Source of the DNA: Castor canadensis
Lineage: Eukaryota; Chordata; Mammalia; Rodentia; Castoridae
Direction of reading: 5' to 3'
Length of the DNA stretch: 64,000 nucleotides
Assembly: GCF_047511655.1 (NCBI RefSeq)
Contig: NC_133405.1
Span: 93,471,598 to 93,535,597 of the forward strand
A model generated the notes under the pieces. It was not told the DNA's origin. It saw nothing but the letters and a program-made list of their open reading frames with translations, and ran no database searches. The translations under genes and the position numbers were made by a program. Of the stretch, positions 1 to 10,754 are shown piece by piece; the first letter of the stretch is position 1, and each line of letters starts with the position of its first letter.

Positions 1-1377
1 TAAAACTATCACCACAATCAATTTTAGAACATTTTCATCATCCAAAATACACTCCATAATCATTAGTACTCATTCTCAATTTCTCTCCCTCTTCCCACCT
101 ATTGAAAGTGAAAGAACAAGAGACTTTACAGACTGGTTTGCATAAATAATCTCCCCCACCACTTGGCCCCAGGCATTCACTTGTCTACATTTTTGTCTCT
201 CCATAAATGCCTATTATGTCTGTATGCATTCTGGATTTTCTTCCTTTTTAGTTTGATGTAATTCCATTTGTTTACTATTGCCTCCTTTTGAGGTCATACC
301 AAAAAAATCACTTCTCAGACCAATATCACAGAGATTTGCACTATGATTTCTTCTAGTAATTTCATGTCTTACATTTAAGTCTTTAACCCATTTTGCATTG
401 ATTTTTTTCTATATGGTGAGAGATTTGTCTAATTCCATTATTATGCACGTGAATATCCACTTTTCCCAACACCATTTATTGAAGAAACTGCTCTTTCTCC
501 CATTGTGGGTTCCTGGACCTTGGTCAAAAATCAGTCGACTGTAAAAGTGTGGATTTATTTCTGGGCTTTTTAGTCTGGTTCATTGGTCTATGTTTTTATG
601 GAAGCACCATGCTATTTTGCTTTCTATAGCTTTGTAGTTTACTTTGAAAGCAGGTGGTGTAATGATTACAGCTTTGTTCAAGATTTATTTGGCTATTTGG
701 GGTGTTTTGTAGTTCTGTACAATTTTAGGATCATTGTTTCTACTTTTGTAAAGACTGTCTTTTGTATTTTAATAGGGATTGCATTAAATCTATAGGTTGC
801 TTTGAGTATTATGAACATTTTAACAATATTTAATTCTTCCAGTCTGTGAATGTGAGATATCTATATTCCATTTATTTTGACTTCTTCAATTTCTTTCATC
901 ACTTTTTATAGTTTTTAGTATAGAGATCTGACACCTCACTGATCAAGTTTATTTTTAAGCATATTAATTTTTGTAGCTTTTGCAAATAGGATTGCCTTTT
1001 AATTTCTTTTTTATATAGTTCACTATTGATGCATATAAATGCTACTGGCTTTTGTATGTTGCTTTTGTATCCTACTACTTTACTCAATTTGTTTATTAGA
1101 TCTGGTAATTTTGGTCAACTCTAAGGTTTTCTTTATATAAGATCATGCTGTCTGCAAACAGGGACAATTTCAATATTCCTTTCCAACTTGGAAGGCTTTT
1201 GTTTCTTTCTCTTGCTTAATTTCTCTGCCTAGGATTTCCAGTACCATGTTGAATTGAAGAAAGTGGACATTCTTGTCTTGTTCCCAATGTCAAAGAAAAG
1301 CTTTTCCCCATTCAGGATGATAGCTGTGGGTTTGTCACTCATGGCCTTTATTGTGTTGAGGTACATTCCTTCATTCA
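1..1377 (-). mobile_element. LINE-1 ORF2 fragment, antisense
   Basis: Read on the minus strand, this AT-rich stretch follows the reverse-transcriptase part of mammalian L1 ORF2. Recognisable plus-strand landmarks include the segments around 440-600 and 1330-1375, which are well known in antisense L1 copies. No long reading frame survives, so it is a fossil. The right edge is cut at 1378 by a MaLR LTR, and the same L1 resumes near 4188. Confidence 0.85.
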
Positions 1378-4187
1378 TGATATGGTTTGTCCTCCAAAGG
1401 GTCATGTGCTGGAAACATGGTCCCTGATGTAACAGTTTTGAGAGGTGATGGATCTTTAGAGGTCAGGTCTACATTAATTCCTTCCTTTGGAAGGTCTACA
1501 TTAATTCCCACCAAATAGTTTTTTAGGACTGAGTTAGTTCTTATAAGAGCAGATTGTTATGAAGGGAGGCCTCCTCATGCGTGTGACCCCTTCTGCATGT
1601 CTTTGGCTCCCTTCCTGCTTCTATACCATGTTGTATAGAACATCATCAAGGTGATAGCCCCATGCTGCATAGACTCTCCAGCCACCAGAAGCACAAGCCC
1701 AACAAACCCCTCTGCTTTATAAGTTACCCAGACCCAGGAATTTTGTTATAACAACATAACATTGACTGAAACAAAAATTTGGTATTGATCAGTAGGGTGT
1801 GGAAGCAGCTTTGCAATGTGGTAGTGGGCAGAGGTTGGAAGAATTTGGAAGAACAGGCTTTGAAAGGCATGTGTTGCTGTAAATGGAGAATTATGGGAAA
1901 TTATGGTGAGAACTCAGAAGATGAGAAAACTGGGGAAGAGCTAGAGGTGCTTAGAGATTGGCTAAGTAGTTGGACAGTAAAGGCCAGGCTGATGACTGTC
2001 AAGTGCAATTGAGGACTATCCTATTGGAAATTGGCATCCAGGCCACCTTTATCACATCTTTGCAAAGAACATGGCTGCATGACCTGTTCCATGCCTCAGG
2101 GCTTCATGAAAGGCTGTATTTAAGAATGATGAAAAACTGGAGAAAGAAATTTCCAAATATCAAAGTGTTCAGGCTGCTTGCTACTTGGTTACTTTTAACC
2201 ACTTATGCTCAGATAAACATGGGAAGGAATGGCTTAAAGATAGACTTTATGATAAAAGGGAAGCAATAAAGTAAAAATTTGGAAAATTCACAGTATATCC
2301 AAAGAAAGAACAAAATAAAGTCACCTAAGTGTGTGACACCCAGTGATTAATTGCTAAAGATATTAGCATGGATAAAAGGAGTCAGGTGCTAGTCTTCAAC
2401 ACAATTGGAGGAAGGCTCTTCCATCACAGGTCCAGAGGCCAAGGAAGGCGGAGTAGTTTCAGGAAATGGGCCTGACTCACTCTCCATGGGCTGGCTGCCC
2501 AGGGCTGCCCTAGCCCTCTGTTCCTGCCATCTAAGACAGTGATTTACAGGTGCTCCAGCCATGCTCAGATAGACACAGGTGTAGTTACTGCTGTTGCTGT
2601 GCATGAAGCAAATGGTAGACCTTGGTAGTGTCCAACTGGTGCTAATTCTGCAGGCATGCAGAATGCAAGAGTTATAGAGTTGTGGTGGTGTTCAGTAAGA
2701 TTTCAAAGGAAATGAAGGGTAGAGAGAGGCCTGGATAGGGGCAGAGCTGCTTCAGAGAAGCCTCAATCATGTGATGCCTAGAGGAACCATGGGAGTGGAA
2801 GTGCAGCTAGAACATCAGGATGGTAGAGTGTGCCTGGGGAAAAGCCACAAGAATCAGTGTGCAACGCAAAGCCATGAGGCAGGGCCACCTGAAGCCTTGG
2901 GAGCTTTGAGATTTCTGCCCTGCTGGGTTTCAGTCTTGCTGGAGGCCTATGACCCCTTTCTTTAGACCTATTTCTCCCGTTGGGGATACAATGTCCTATT
3001 CTATTCTGTGCTCTGAATGTTCCATGCTTGTTCTACCATGGTACTTTTGAAGCATGTAAGTAGGTTTTTTGTATTTCACAGGCTCACAGTTGGACGGAGT
3101 TTGCCTTGAGTCTCAGATGAGATACCATGCTGTGATTATTATTATTATTACTTTTGAATAATCCTGGAATGAGCTAAGATTTTGGGGACTATTGACTTGG
3201 AATGAATTCACTTTGTATTGTCTGAAAGACATGAAACTTGAGGACCAGAAGCAGAATGCTATGGTGTCCCCCACATTGCCATGTGCCAGAAGCCTGGTCC
3301 CAATGTAACAGTGTTGACAGGCATTATATCTTTAAGAGATATAGTAGAAAGTTTGCAGGTCACAGGAGCACTACCATCAAAAGTGATACATGTAGTTCTG
3401 CAGGACTGAGTTAGTTCTTATGACAGCAGATTGGTATAGAGCAAGAAACTTAGCATAGGCAGCTAGGTAGACATGAATAGGAATGAGGAAATACTCCATT
3501 CCCTCTTCTCAGAGGTAGAGTCAAAACCCCAGATGGCCTACACCCTATATCCTGCTTATCAAGCACACTTCTCAAATCAAGACTAAGCACATACCTTGAG
3601 GGGCATTAATAACACTATATGACCTTCCACTGTAGCACTAAACAGGGAAGGGCAAAGGGATCAAAGCACAGGCATCTGCCCTCACCTTCTCAAAAGTGCA
3701 GGTGAATGACTTCCCATACCCAGGGTACCACTGTGCAGTTAAAAGGAGAGGCCCTCCAATTTTGGAACACCTAGTACTCCTGCCCTATTGGATAATAAGA
3801 ACTCGAAGCCCTGACAACTTCAAGGCAGTCCTTATCCAAAATGACTGCTCCATGTCTTAGATGTATTTTTGCTTTGCTAATAAGCCACTCCTTGCTTTCT
3901 TCCTACTGTTTGTAGTTCTTTTGCTGCACTTGGAGTAGTGTCTAGTTGCACTTGAACAAACAAGGAACATTCTATCCACAAGTGACAAGACCATCCACAT
4001 TCTTGGGGCTGTTTTCTTGTGGCCAGTTCCCTTTCTGCTTCTCTGCCTTGTGATTCAGCCAGGGAAACTTTGCCAGAATGCAGACTTCATTCTATTTGAA
4101 CCCTTCAGTCACCAGAATCATAAACCAAATAGAGCTCTTTACTTTGTAAGTTGTCTAGCCTCAGGTATTGTATTAAAGTGACCCAAA
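1378..4187 (+). mobile_element. MaLR (ERVL-type) provirus, LTR-internal-LTR
   Basis: A 5' LTR lies at about 1378-1773. It opens with tgatatggtttg and ends with a stretch typical of MST/THE/MLT-class LTRs. The internal part (about 1774-3256) follows MaLR internal sequence and has no intact gene. A second, diverged LTR copy starts near 3257 (tgctatggtgtccccc) and ends near 4187; both LTRs contain gactgagttagttctta. The 3' LTR is split by unrelated DNA at about 3442-3995. The element sits inside an antisense L1 and is therefore younger than it. The exact subfamily cannot be set by eye. Confidence 0.75.
3442..3995 (+). mobile_element. Unclassified insert in the MaLR 3' LTR, possibly a solo LTR
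   Basis: This sequence has no counterpart in the 5' MaLR LTR and separates two LTR halves that align across the gap. Its right half contains gctaataagccactccttgc, which looks like the polyadenylation and R region of a retroviral LTR. I found no convincing TG...CA ends or target-site duplication, so solo LTR is only a suggestion. Confidence 0.4.
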
Positions 4188-4765
4188 ATAATGATATTTT
4201 AGATACCTAATTTATTGATTTTTTTGAATAATGAAAGGATATAGAATTTTGCCAAATGCCTTTCTGTATCTGTTGAAATGATAAAATGATTTTGTTCTTT
4301 ATTCTGTTAATATGATGTATCACGTTTATTGATTTGCATAGTTTACCCATTCTTGCGTCACTGGCATGCATCACACTGAATCATAATGAATAATGTTTTT
4401 AATGTACTGTTAAATTTGGTTTGCTAGTATTTTGTTGAGAATTTTTGTATCTTTGTTCATCAGAGTGTTATAGGCTGGTAGTATCTATTTTGTTGTTGTT
4501 GTTGTGTCCTTGACTGCTTGTGGTATTAGGATAATGTTGGCATTGAAGAATGAATTTGAATTTGGAGATATTCTCTCCTCTTCAGTTCTTTGAAATAATT
4601 TGCAGAGAATTGGTATTAACTCTTCTTTAAATGTTTGTTACAATTCAGCAGTGAAGCCATGAGGTAATGCACTTTTCTTTGACGAGTGACTTTTTATTAC
4701 TGATCCAATCACTGTCATTATTAGTCTGTTCAGATGTTCTCTTTATTAGTAATTCAGTCTTGGTA

Positions 4766-5054
4766 GTAAAACAGGTCTTTTCAGGGGGTAGGTACCAGTG
4801 AGAGGGGAGGGGGAAAGGTATAAGGAAATGGCGAATGAGGGTGAATATGGTGGATGTACTTTGTATCCATATATATGAGATATATATATGTGAAAATAGA
4901 CTAATGAACCCAGTCAAAACTGTCTAAGAAGGAAGAGGGGGAATAATGAGGGAGAACAATGGAAGGGGTGAGTGTAACTAAGATATATTGTAAGCACATA
5001 TGTAAATATCACAATGTATCCCTGTGTACAACTATTATATGCTAATAAAATAAC
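4766..5054 (+). mobile_element. Truncated L1 3'-end retroposon, copy a
   Basis: A 289-bp insertion with a purine-rich start, a tail-side block containing aatatcacaatgtatcc, and a terminal gctaataaaataa. It is flanked by 15-bp direct repeats, aattcagtcttggta (4751-4765) and aattcagtctcggta (5055-5069). One mismatch separates them. That pattern shows L1-type target-primed insertion. Related copies lie at 7621-7963, 37379-37806 and 58947-59272. Confidence 0.8.
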
Positions 5055-5444
5055 AATTCAGTCTCGGTACATTATATACATCCAGAAATTCACACATTTC
5101 TTCTAGGTTATCCAATTTGTTCACATATAATTATAATAGTCTTTTATGATCCTTTCTATTTCTGTGGTATCTCTTATAATGTCTCTTCTTTCATGTCTGG
5201 TTTTTTTAACTTGAGTCTTCTCTCTCTTTTCCTGAGTCTAGCTACAAGTTTGTCAATTTTGATTATCTTTTCAAAAAACAAATTCTTCTCTCTGCCAACC
5301 TTTTGTACAGTTTCTCTAGTTGGTATTTAATTTATCTATACTCTAATGTTTATTATTTCCCTCTTTTTACCAATTTTTGGTTTGTTTTTCTTGTTTTTCC
5401 AGTTTCTGGAAGTAGAATGTTAGCTTGTTTATTTGAGATCCTTT

Positions 5445-5577
5445 TTATTTTGTTTTATTTTATTTTTTGAGGCAGGGTTGCACTATGTAGCCCAGGCTGG
5501 CCTCAAACTTTCCATCCTCCTGCCTCAGCCTCCCAAGTGCTGAGATTATAGACATATGCCACCACAGTCAGCTCGCT
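5445..5577 (-). mobile_element. B1/Alu-like SINE, antisense
   Basis: The plus strand shows a T-rich head followed by blocks diagnostic of an antisense 7SL-derived SINE, including ctatgtagcccaggctggcc and cctgcctcagcctcccaagt. It lies inside the antisense L1. Confidence 0.85.
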
Positions 5578-5655
5578 TGCTTTGCTTCCTTCCTTTCTTT
5601 CCTCCATCTCTCCCTCCCTCCTTCCCTCCCTTCCTTCCTTGCTTCCTTTCTTTTT
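5578..5655. repeat. Pyrimidine microsatellite (ttcc/ctcc)n
   Basis: Interrupted tandem ttcc and ctcc units directly abut the B1-like SINE. Such tracts are common beside SINEs. No coding potential. Confidence 0.85.
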
Positions 5656-5884
5656 TGATTTAGACATTTATTGCTACTAACTTCACTCTTAGAACTGCTT
5701 TTGCGTGATCCCATAGATGTTAGTATGTTGTTTCTCCATTTTTACTTGTGTCAAGAAACATTTTAATTTCTTATCAACTCATTAGCTATTCAGGAGCATG
5801 GTATTTAATTTCTATATATTTTCAAAGTTGCTAAAATTCCTCCAGTTATAGATTGCTTTCTAGCTTGGGAACAGTTTCTGTAAA

Positions 5885-7479
5885 GGTGGAATACTAGGGT
5901 AGTTTACATGATGAAGGATGCATAGCTATTCTGCTGGCACAGAGTTGGCTTCCCCACTGGGCAAGACCATCCCAAGGACCTGCTTCTTGGGGAGCAGGAT
6001 GCCACATGGACTTTAGCACTGGAGTCTCAGTTGTCCTGCTAGGCCTGGGATTGGGGCACTGCAGTCAGTGGGATGGGGTAGATGGAGTGCCTCTGAGGCA
6101 GCTTGCTTTCAGAGGGTAGGGAGCTGTAGTTGTCTTGTTAGGCCTGGGATTGGGGCACTGCAGTCAGTGGGATGGGGTAGATGGAGTGCCCCTGAGGCAG
6201 CTTGCTTTCAGGGGGTAGGGAGCTGTAGCAATTCATTTGAGAAATGATGCAATGATAGCAGAGTCTCAGGGATGGAGAGGCAGTGGCTATTAGCTCCCAA
6301 GGCAGGGTGTACTCTAGCAGTGACTCCAGTTTCAAAATGGTACTAGGAAATACCAGCTTGAGTCACTGTGGGGCTTTGTATGGGCTCTTTCAGTACAGTA
6401 ATGCAGCTTTGTGCACACTAGGCAGCTTACTAAACTGGGCTTAGTGCCTGTGAGGATTACAGAAGTCCTAATGGGGGCCTCCTTATTTCTCTCCCACAGG
6501 GAGTTGATGCCAACTATGAAGACAGAGTGGTACAGACAGGGTGGCTTGATCCTTTATCTCAAGTTCTGTGCTTCACCATTCCCTTGCTGTACTCCAGAAG
6601 ACTCCTTTGGATACTGTAATCAAAATGTAGCTGTCTGTTCATTGTTTTGGTCTTTTTTGTGTGGAAGAAATGAACATTAGGCATCTCTAGTTAGTCCTCT
6701 TGCTGACTTTGTTTTTAAAGTACTTCCTCACTTTCTGGTACAAGAAAAAAAACCTCAGGTTCATTTTCTGTTTCCCAGCCCGGTCCTGGAATCAACTACT
6801 TCTCCTGAGTCTTGGTTCCTTTTATTGGAGAAGTTATTTAGAAACCAAGATATAGGTGTTAGGTTTGCTAATTGTTATTGAGGGATCATTTCCTAGCCTT
6901 ATCTGCAAACACAACTAGGTAATATATTTTTTCTGTATGCCAACTCATGTAAACATGCATATCTTTAATTGTCTTTGTATTTATCCATCTGTATATGTAT
7001 TAAGCTAAACATGATTTCTTACTAAAGTTTCTGACTCCAATCCTAGAAGCACATGTTTTGTTCTAACATATTTTTCTTGCTTATCTGTAACTTCCCTTTC
7101 TGATGATAAGAAGTTAGGCTATCACTGTCCACAGTCTATTTACTTATTTTCTCATTCCCAGTATGCAAGTAGAGGAGTTTCAGAATTGTTAACCCATACC
7201 ATGATGAGAAAAGAAATTTACTACCTAGATTACATCATGTTCATAGAGTTCCTTTTCCCTTTAGTTTACAGTTTCCAGTCAAATCGCACTTTTCAAAAAA
7301 CACGTAGACAAGCTCTCCCTTTTCCACCCTTTACATGGTTATTTAGGTGATTTCATCCTTTTGCATGCTTCAGTTCTCTTTTCATCTATCATAAAATGAA
7401 TGATTATATAATACATTTGTAATAATATAGATTCATTTGTTGTGGCCTATATTTCATCAAGGGATCTTTGTACATTCTG
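5885..7479. other. Gene-free insert between two halves of an antisense L1
   Basis: The L1 sequence stops near 5884 and resumes near 7980. The intervening DNA contains a 99-bp tandem duplication (6031-6228) and, at about 6690-7210, antisense sequence resembling an ancient L1M-type element around aagttatttagaaaccaaga. I see no credible exon; the short frames at 6138-6335 and 6411-6680 have no recognisable product. Confidence 0.5.
6031..6228. repeat. 99-bp tandem duplication, two copies
   Basis: Copy one (6031-6129) and copy two (6130-6228) begin ttgtcctgct and ttgtcttgtt. Both run through ggcctgggattggggcact and end with gggagctgtag. They differ at only a few positions, so the duplication is fairly recent compared with the surrounding old repeats. 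Confidence 0.9.
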
Positions 7480-7486
7480 GTTAACT

Positions 7487-7562
7487 TTTTTTTGGCAATA
7501 CTGGGTTTGAATTCATGGCCTCATGCTTGCTAGGCAGGAACTCAACCACTTGAGCCATTTTG
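7487..7562 (-). mobile_element. ID-type SINE, antisense
   Basis: The plus strand reads T-run, ggcaatactgggtttgaa, then cttgctaggcaggaactcaa and cacttgagcca. That is the reverse complement of the tRNA-derived ID element seen in sense at 32328-32417. Confidence 0.8.
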
Positions 7563-7620
7563 TTTGCATATATTGAAGTTCACTCTTTATGATGTAGAAT
7601 TGTGTTTTGACAAACATTCT

Positions 7621-7963
7621 TTTTATTTTTTTAATGTTTTATTTATTTTTTAAATTTTCTTTTTAATATTTTTTATTGTTGTGCTGGGGGTACATTGTAG
7701 CATTTACAAAAGTTCTTACAATATATCAAATATACCATAGTTGAATTCACCCCCTCCATTCTTCTGCTTTTTCCTCCCTCCCCCTCATCTTGCAATAATT
7801 TCAACAGATCTCATTTTTCCATTTCCATACATAATCTAAATACATACATTTAAATACAGTATTTGCACCATATTTACACTCCTACATCCTTTCCTCACAT
7901 CCTCCTCCTCACTGGTATCAAGCCCCCTCCAGACAGGACCTGTTCTGCCCTCTTGTTCTCTGA
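7621..7963 (-). mobile_element. Truncated L1 3'-end retroposon, copy b
   Basis: A minus-strand copy of the 3'-end family seen at 4766-5054: a T-rich plus-strand head, pyrimidine-rich blocks, and ggtatcaagccccctccaga at the far end. It is flanked by 16-bp direct repeats, ttttgacaaacattct (7605-7620) and ttttgacaaatattct (7964-7979), which differ at one base. Confidence 0.8.
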
Positions 7964-7979
7964 TTTTGACAAATATTCT

Positions 7980-8420
7980 TAACCTTCTTAAATTTATTAA
8001 GATTTGTTTGTGGCCCAATTTATAATCTATTCTGGAGAATGTTCCATACAATTTAGAAGAATGTGTGTTTTACAGCTGTTGAATTAAATGTTTTGTAGAT
8101 GTCTGTTAGGTCCACTTGGCCTGAAGTGAAGTTCAAGTCCAATGTTTCCTTATTGATTTTCTGTCATTCTGTGTATTGTTGAAAGTCAGGTAATGACGCT
8201 CTCTACTATTATTTTATTGCAGTCCATATCTCCATCAATGTTTGCTTCATATATTCAGGTATTTTGATGTTGGGTCCATCATGTGCTTGTAATTGTTATG
8301 TCCTCTTGATAAGTTGACTATTATTATGATGTAATGATCTTCTTTGTCTCATTTTGGTTTTTGACTTAAAGTCTACTTTATCTGAGATACAGTTATCTCT
8401 ACTCTTTTTTGTATGATCGA
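7980..8420 (-). mobile_element. LINE-1 ORF2 fragment, antisense, last piece
   Basis: The minus strand continues L1 ORF2 towards the endonuclease side. Plus-strand landmarks are gtttgtggcccaatttataa and tctgttaggtccacttggcc, both typical of antisense L1. No frame is open. Confidence 0.8.
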
Positions 8421-8518
8421 GTGAATAAAGGAATGCCACAAAATGTTTCCTGCGCTGGGGAACAGTGTACTGTGTCATAAGAGGTAGCCTAAGTATTTGC
8501 CTAGTACCTCAGTAAAGG

Positions 8519-8534
8519 AGGAAAGAGAGAGAGA

Positions 8535-8570
<36 letters not shown>

Positions 8571-8586
8571 AAGAGAAAGAGAGAGA
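8519..8586. repeat. (GA)n microsatellite
   Basis: Almost pure gaga repeats with a few aaag interruptions. A short antisense B1-like fragment follows at about 8595-8635. Confidence 0.9.
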
Positions 8587-8668
8587 ATTTCTATGTATTT
8601 ATGTAGCCCAGCCTAGCTTTAAACTCAAGATATTCCCACAGGTACGTCACCCATATTTTCCAATAAGC

Positions 8669-8942
8669 TGATTTTTTTTTTGGCAGTACTGGAGTTTGAA
8701 CTCAGAACTCTGTGCTTGGTAGGCAGGGGCTCTAAAACTTGAGCCATGCCACCAACCCTCTTTTTCAGGTAGGGTCTTGCTTTTGCCCTCGAAAGCCTGG
8801 ACTGCAATCCTCCTACCTATGCCTCCTGTGTAGCTGGCATTATTTGGTTGAGATAGGGTCTCACTAACGTTTTGTTGTGGTTGGCTTCAATCTCCATCCC
8901 TCGAGTAGCTGGGATTACAGTTGTGAGTCACTGAGCTGGGCC
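8669..8942 (-). mobile_element. Trimeric SINE, antisense (ID + two Alu-like units)
   Basis: In plus-strand order: a T-run and antisense ID unit (about 8669-8757), a first antisense Alu-like unit with ggtagggtcttgc (about 8761-8840), then a second with gagatagggtctcac and gtagctgggattacag (about 8845-8942). In sense the order is Alu-like, Alu-like, ID. Weakly matching flanks, ccaataagctga and ccaaataaattga, may be the target duplication. A similar architecture occurs at 61950-62265. Confidence 0.65.
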
Positions 8943-8999
8943 AAATAAATTGACTTGAAAGATTAAAAAGAAGGATCAATATATTCATTGTGGGGTAAA

Positions 9000-9689
9000 T
9001 AAAAACATTTTGTAGACTTTCTTACATCTACTGTTTGTATTCTGAGTATATATGATGAGGGAGCACCCTATCTTTTAATGGTTAGAGCCTTTAAATATCT
9101 TAATCTGATTATATTTGAGAGTCAGAAGTGAATATGATGTAATCCTCTGTCCTCAGGGCAGCTCCTGTGGAAGAGACACCCAGACACACAGTAATTAATG
9201 TTGAGATATAGGGGGTCTGTAGGAAAGATTGGTGTGGGAGTTCTGAGGAACACATTCCCCTTAGGAGGAACAGAATACTCAAATAGGAGCAGGGATACAG
9301 GATGGGGAACAGAGAAATCAAACGTTGAACGGGAGGGAGTGATGGCTGAGTAAAGGGTAGCAATCAGAAAAGAGAAGCTACAAGGAGGAGAATGGAAAGT
9401 TGGAGGTAGGGAGGGGGAAGGGACAGACTGGCAGGAACGGAGACCCCCTCTGGAGGCGGAAAGAGGCAAGACCACTTCCGGCCAGGGAGGGAGGGGGTGG
9501 AACAGGCTCAGACCTGAGGAGAGGCTTGGAGAGAGCAGACGCCTTCTGGGCTCAAGAGGACGAGGTGAGCTGAGGCGCCCAGCTTTAGTGAAGACCCTGC
9601 GGGGGCTTCTTGGTGCCTGACTCCATACGGTCTCAAGGTTTGAAAACAAACCTTCTGGGGATTCGGGATCGAATCCGCATCAACGTGGT
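9000..9689. other. Upstream flank of TRO, no gene seen
   Basis: The composition shifts here from AT-rich repeats to purine-rich plus-strand sequence. A GT donor-like site at about 9562 (gacgaggtgagctg) could end an alternative TRO first exon, but nothing else supports it. The minus-strand open frame at 9122-9649 is a composition artefact. Confidence 0.5.
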
Positions 9690-10130
9690 CATTTGTAGAG
9701 GATCCGATTCTCGTGGGAGAAAGGAGGGGGCGGAATCTTCTCTGGGCTACAGAAAGGTCTGGACTCGGTTCGGGTGGTGGAAAGGAAGGATGCAGACCTG
9801 ATTGGGATTGTAGAAAGGAAGGATCGAGAAACTGTTCCTGTAGTAGCAAGAAGGGAGGAGGAACCAGCTCGGGAAAGAGATAGGAGACATCAGGACCCTG
9901 TTCAAGCTGGAGAAAGGGGGCAGGACCCGGTTTGGGCTATAGAAAGGAAGGATTGGTATCGAGAAAGGAGGAGTAGAATCCTTTTTAAGGGCGAAAGGAC
10001 CAGGCTCTGAAAGAAAGGAAGGGCTAGGATCCAGTTGGTTTTGGTTTGAAAAAGGAAGGGACAGAACCTGGCAAGTTGCGAGAGCAGGGAATGCACAGAA
10101 GGTTAATACTGTTGGATTTGGGGGTGGGGT
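9690..10130. repeat. Degenerate purine-rich tandem repeat upstream of TRO
   Basis: Loosely repeated units of roughly 30-40 bp carry the core gaaaggaaggat or gaaaggagg and alternate with cggttcggg, ctgattggg or cctgttcaagc-like segments. The plus strand is strongly purine-rich. The open frames here, on both strands, come from this composition. Confidence 0.65.
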
Positions 10131-10140
10131 ATTCATGTTG

Positions 10141-10440
10141 CAGAAAGGGCGGGCCCGGGCACTTGCAGACGTGGAAAGGGGTGGGGGGAGTTGTGTTGGG
10201 GAAGGGGCGGTGCAGAGAAGTACTGCAGACCGGGATGGGGGAGGTGGGGGGGGAGGGGGCTTAATAAGAGAAGGGGAGGTGCGGAGAAGTACTGCAGAGC
10301 GGCGGGAGAGGACAAGTCGAAAAGGGGCGGTGCGTGGCAGTACCGCAGAGAAGAGGTGGCGGTGTTGGGGAAGGGGCGGTGCGAAGCGGTACTGCAGAGC
10401 GGAGGGAGTGGGCCGATGTTGGGGGAAGGGTTGGACTGAG
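10141..10440. repeat. GC-box minisatellite in the TRO promoter region
   Basis: Four imperfect units carry the core aggggcggtgc followed by a spacer and agtactgcagagcgg. The GGGGCGG or close variant starts at 10204, 10273 (ggggagg), 10324 and 10373. Three of the four are perfect Sp1/KLF-type GC boxes. The block is CpG-rich and ends about 200 bp before the NRF1-like sites and probable first exon. Confidence 0.8.
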
Positions 10441-10552
10441 ATGTGATGCAGTTAGAAGTAGGGGGTCAAGGGTGGGACCGAAATGTTTTGTTGTTTCGAA
10501 AGCATGGGGGCATATGTCGGAATGAGATGGTCAGACAGGCGCTGCGACCAAG

Positions 10553-10562
10553 GCGCATGCGC
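10553..10562. promoter_or_regulatory. NRF1-type palindrome 1
   Basis: gcgcatgcgc is a perfect 10-bp palindrome and the core of the NRF1 consensus. It lies about 190 bp upstream of the probable TRO exon 1 donor. Binding is inferred from sequence only. Confidence 0.75.
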
Positions 10563-10635
10563 ACTGAGGGACTTGACGAACAGGCTCTGGGCTCCTTTGG
10601 GAAAGCGGTGGGCCTGAAGGGAGCCTCTGTTCGCT

Positions 10636-10645
10636 GCGCATGCGC
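10636..10645. promoter_or_regulatory. NRF1-type palindrome 2
   Basis: A second gcgcatgcgc lies 83 bp after the first, within tgcgcatgcgca. Paired NRF1 sites with GC boxes and no obvious TATA box fit a broad CpG-type promoter. A YY1-like gccatgttgg follows at 10698. Confidence 0.75.
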
Positions 10646-10649
10646 ACTA

Positions 10650-10754
10650 TCATGTTACGGTGCGGTAGGGGGCGTCCGTAGGTGCTGGGGTACAGTTGCC
10701 ATGTTGGAAACAGGAGGAGCTGGAACTCAGAAACCAGATGGCTTGGGTTTCTAG
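10650..10754 (+). other. TRO: Probable TRO noncoding exon 1
   Basis: A consensus-like donor, ctag|gtatga, stands at 10755, just after the NRF1/YY1-like cluster and 110 bp before the exon 2 acceptor. The left edge, the transcription start, is an estimate. Upstream ATGs in this stretch would precede the main start. This assignment rests on position and splice signals, not on conserved sequence. Confidence 0.5.

Larger units (their letters stand above)
4188..5884 (-). mobile_element. LINE-1 ORF2 fragment, antisense, continuing 1-1377
   Basis: On the minus strand this continues L1 ORF2 towards its 5' side. The segment at 4290-4400 matches the familiar antisense L1 stretch around gttaatatgatgtatcacg. 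It is interrupted by an L1 3'-end insertion (4766-5054) and by a B1-like SINE plus pyrimidine repeat (about 5445-5655). No frame is open. A last piece of the same L1 appears at 7980-8420. Confidence 0.8.

Noticed and set aside
9122-10136. Minus-strand open frames of 175, 113 and 129 codons upstream of TRO
   Set aside because: They are low-complexity Pro/Ser/Leu translations of a purine-rich plus strand. No recognisable domain or splice structure.
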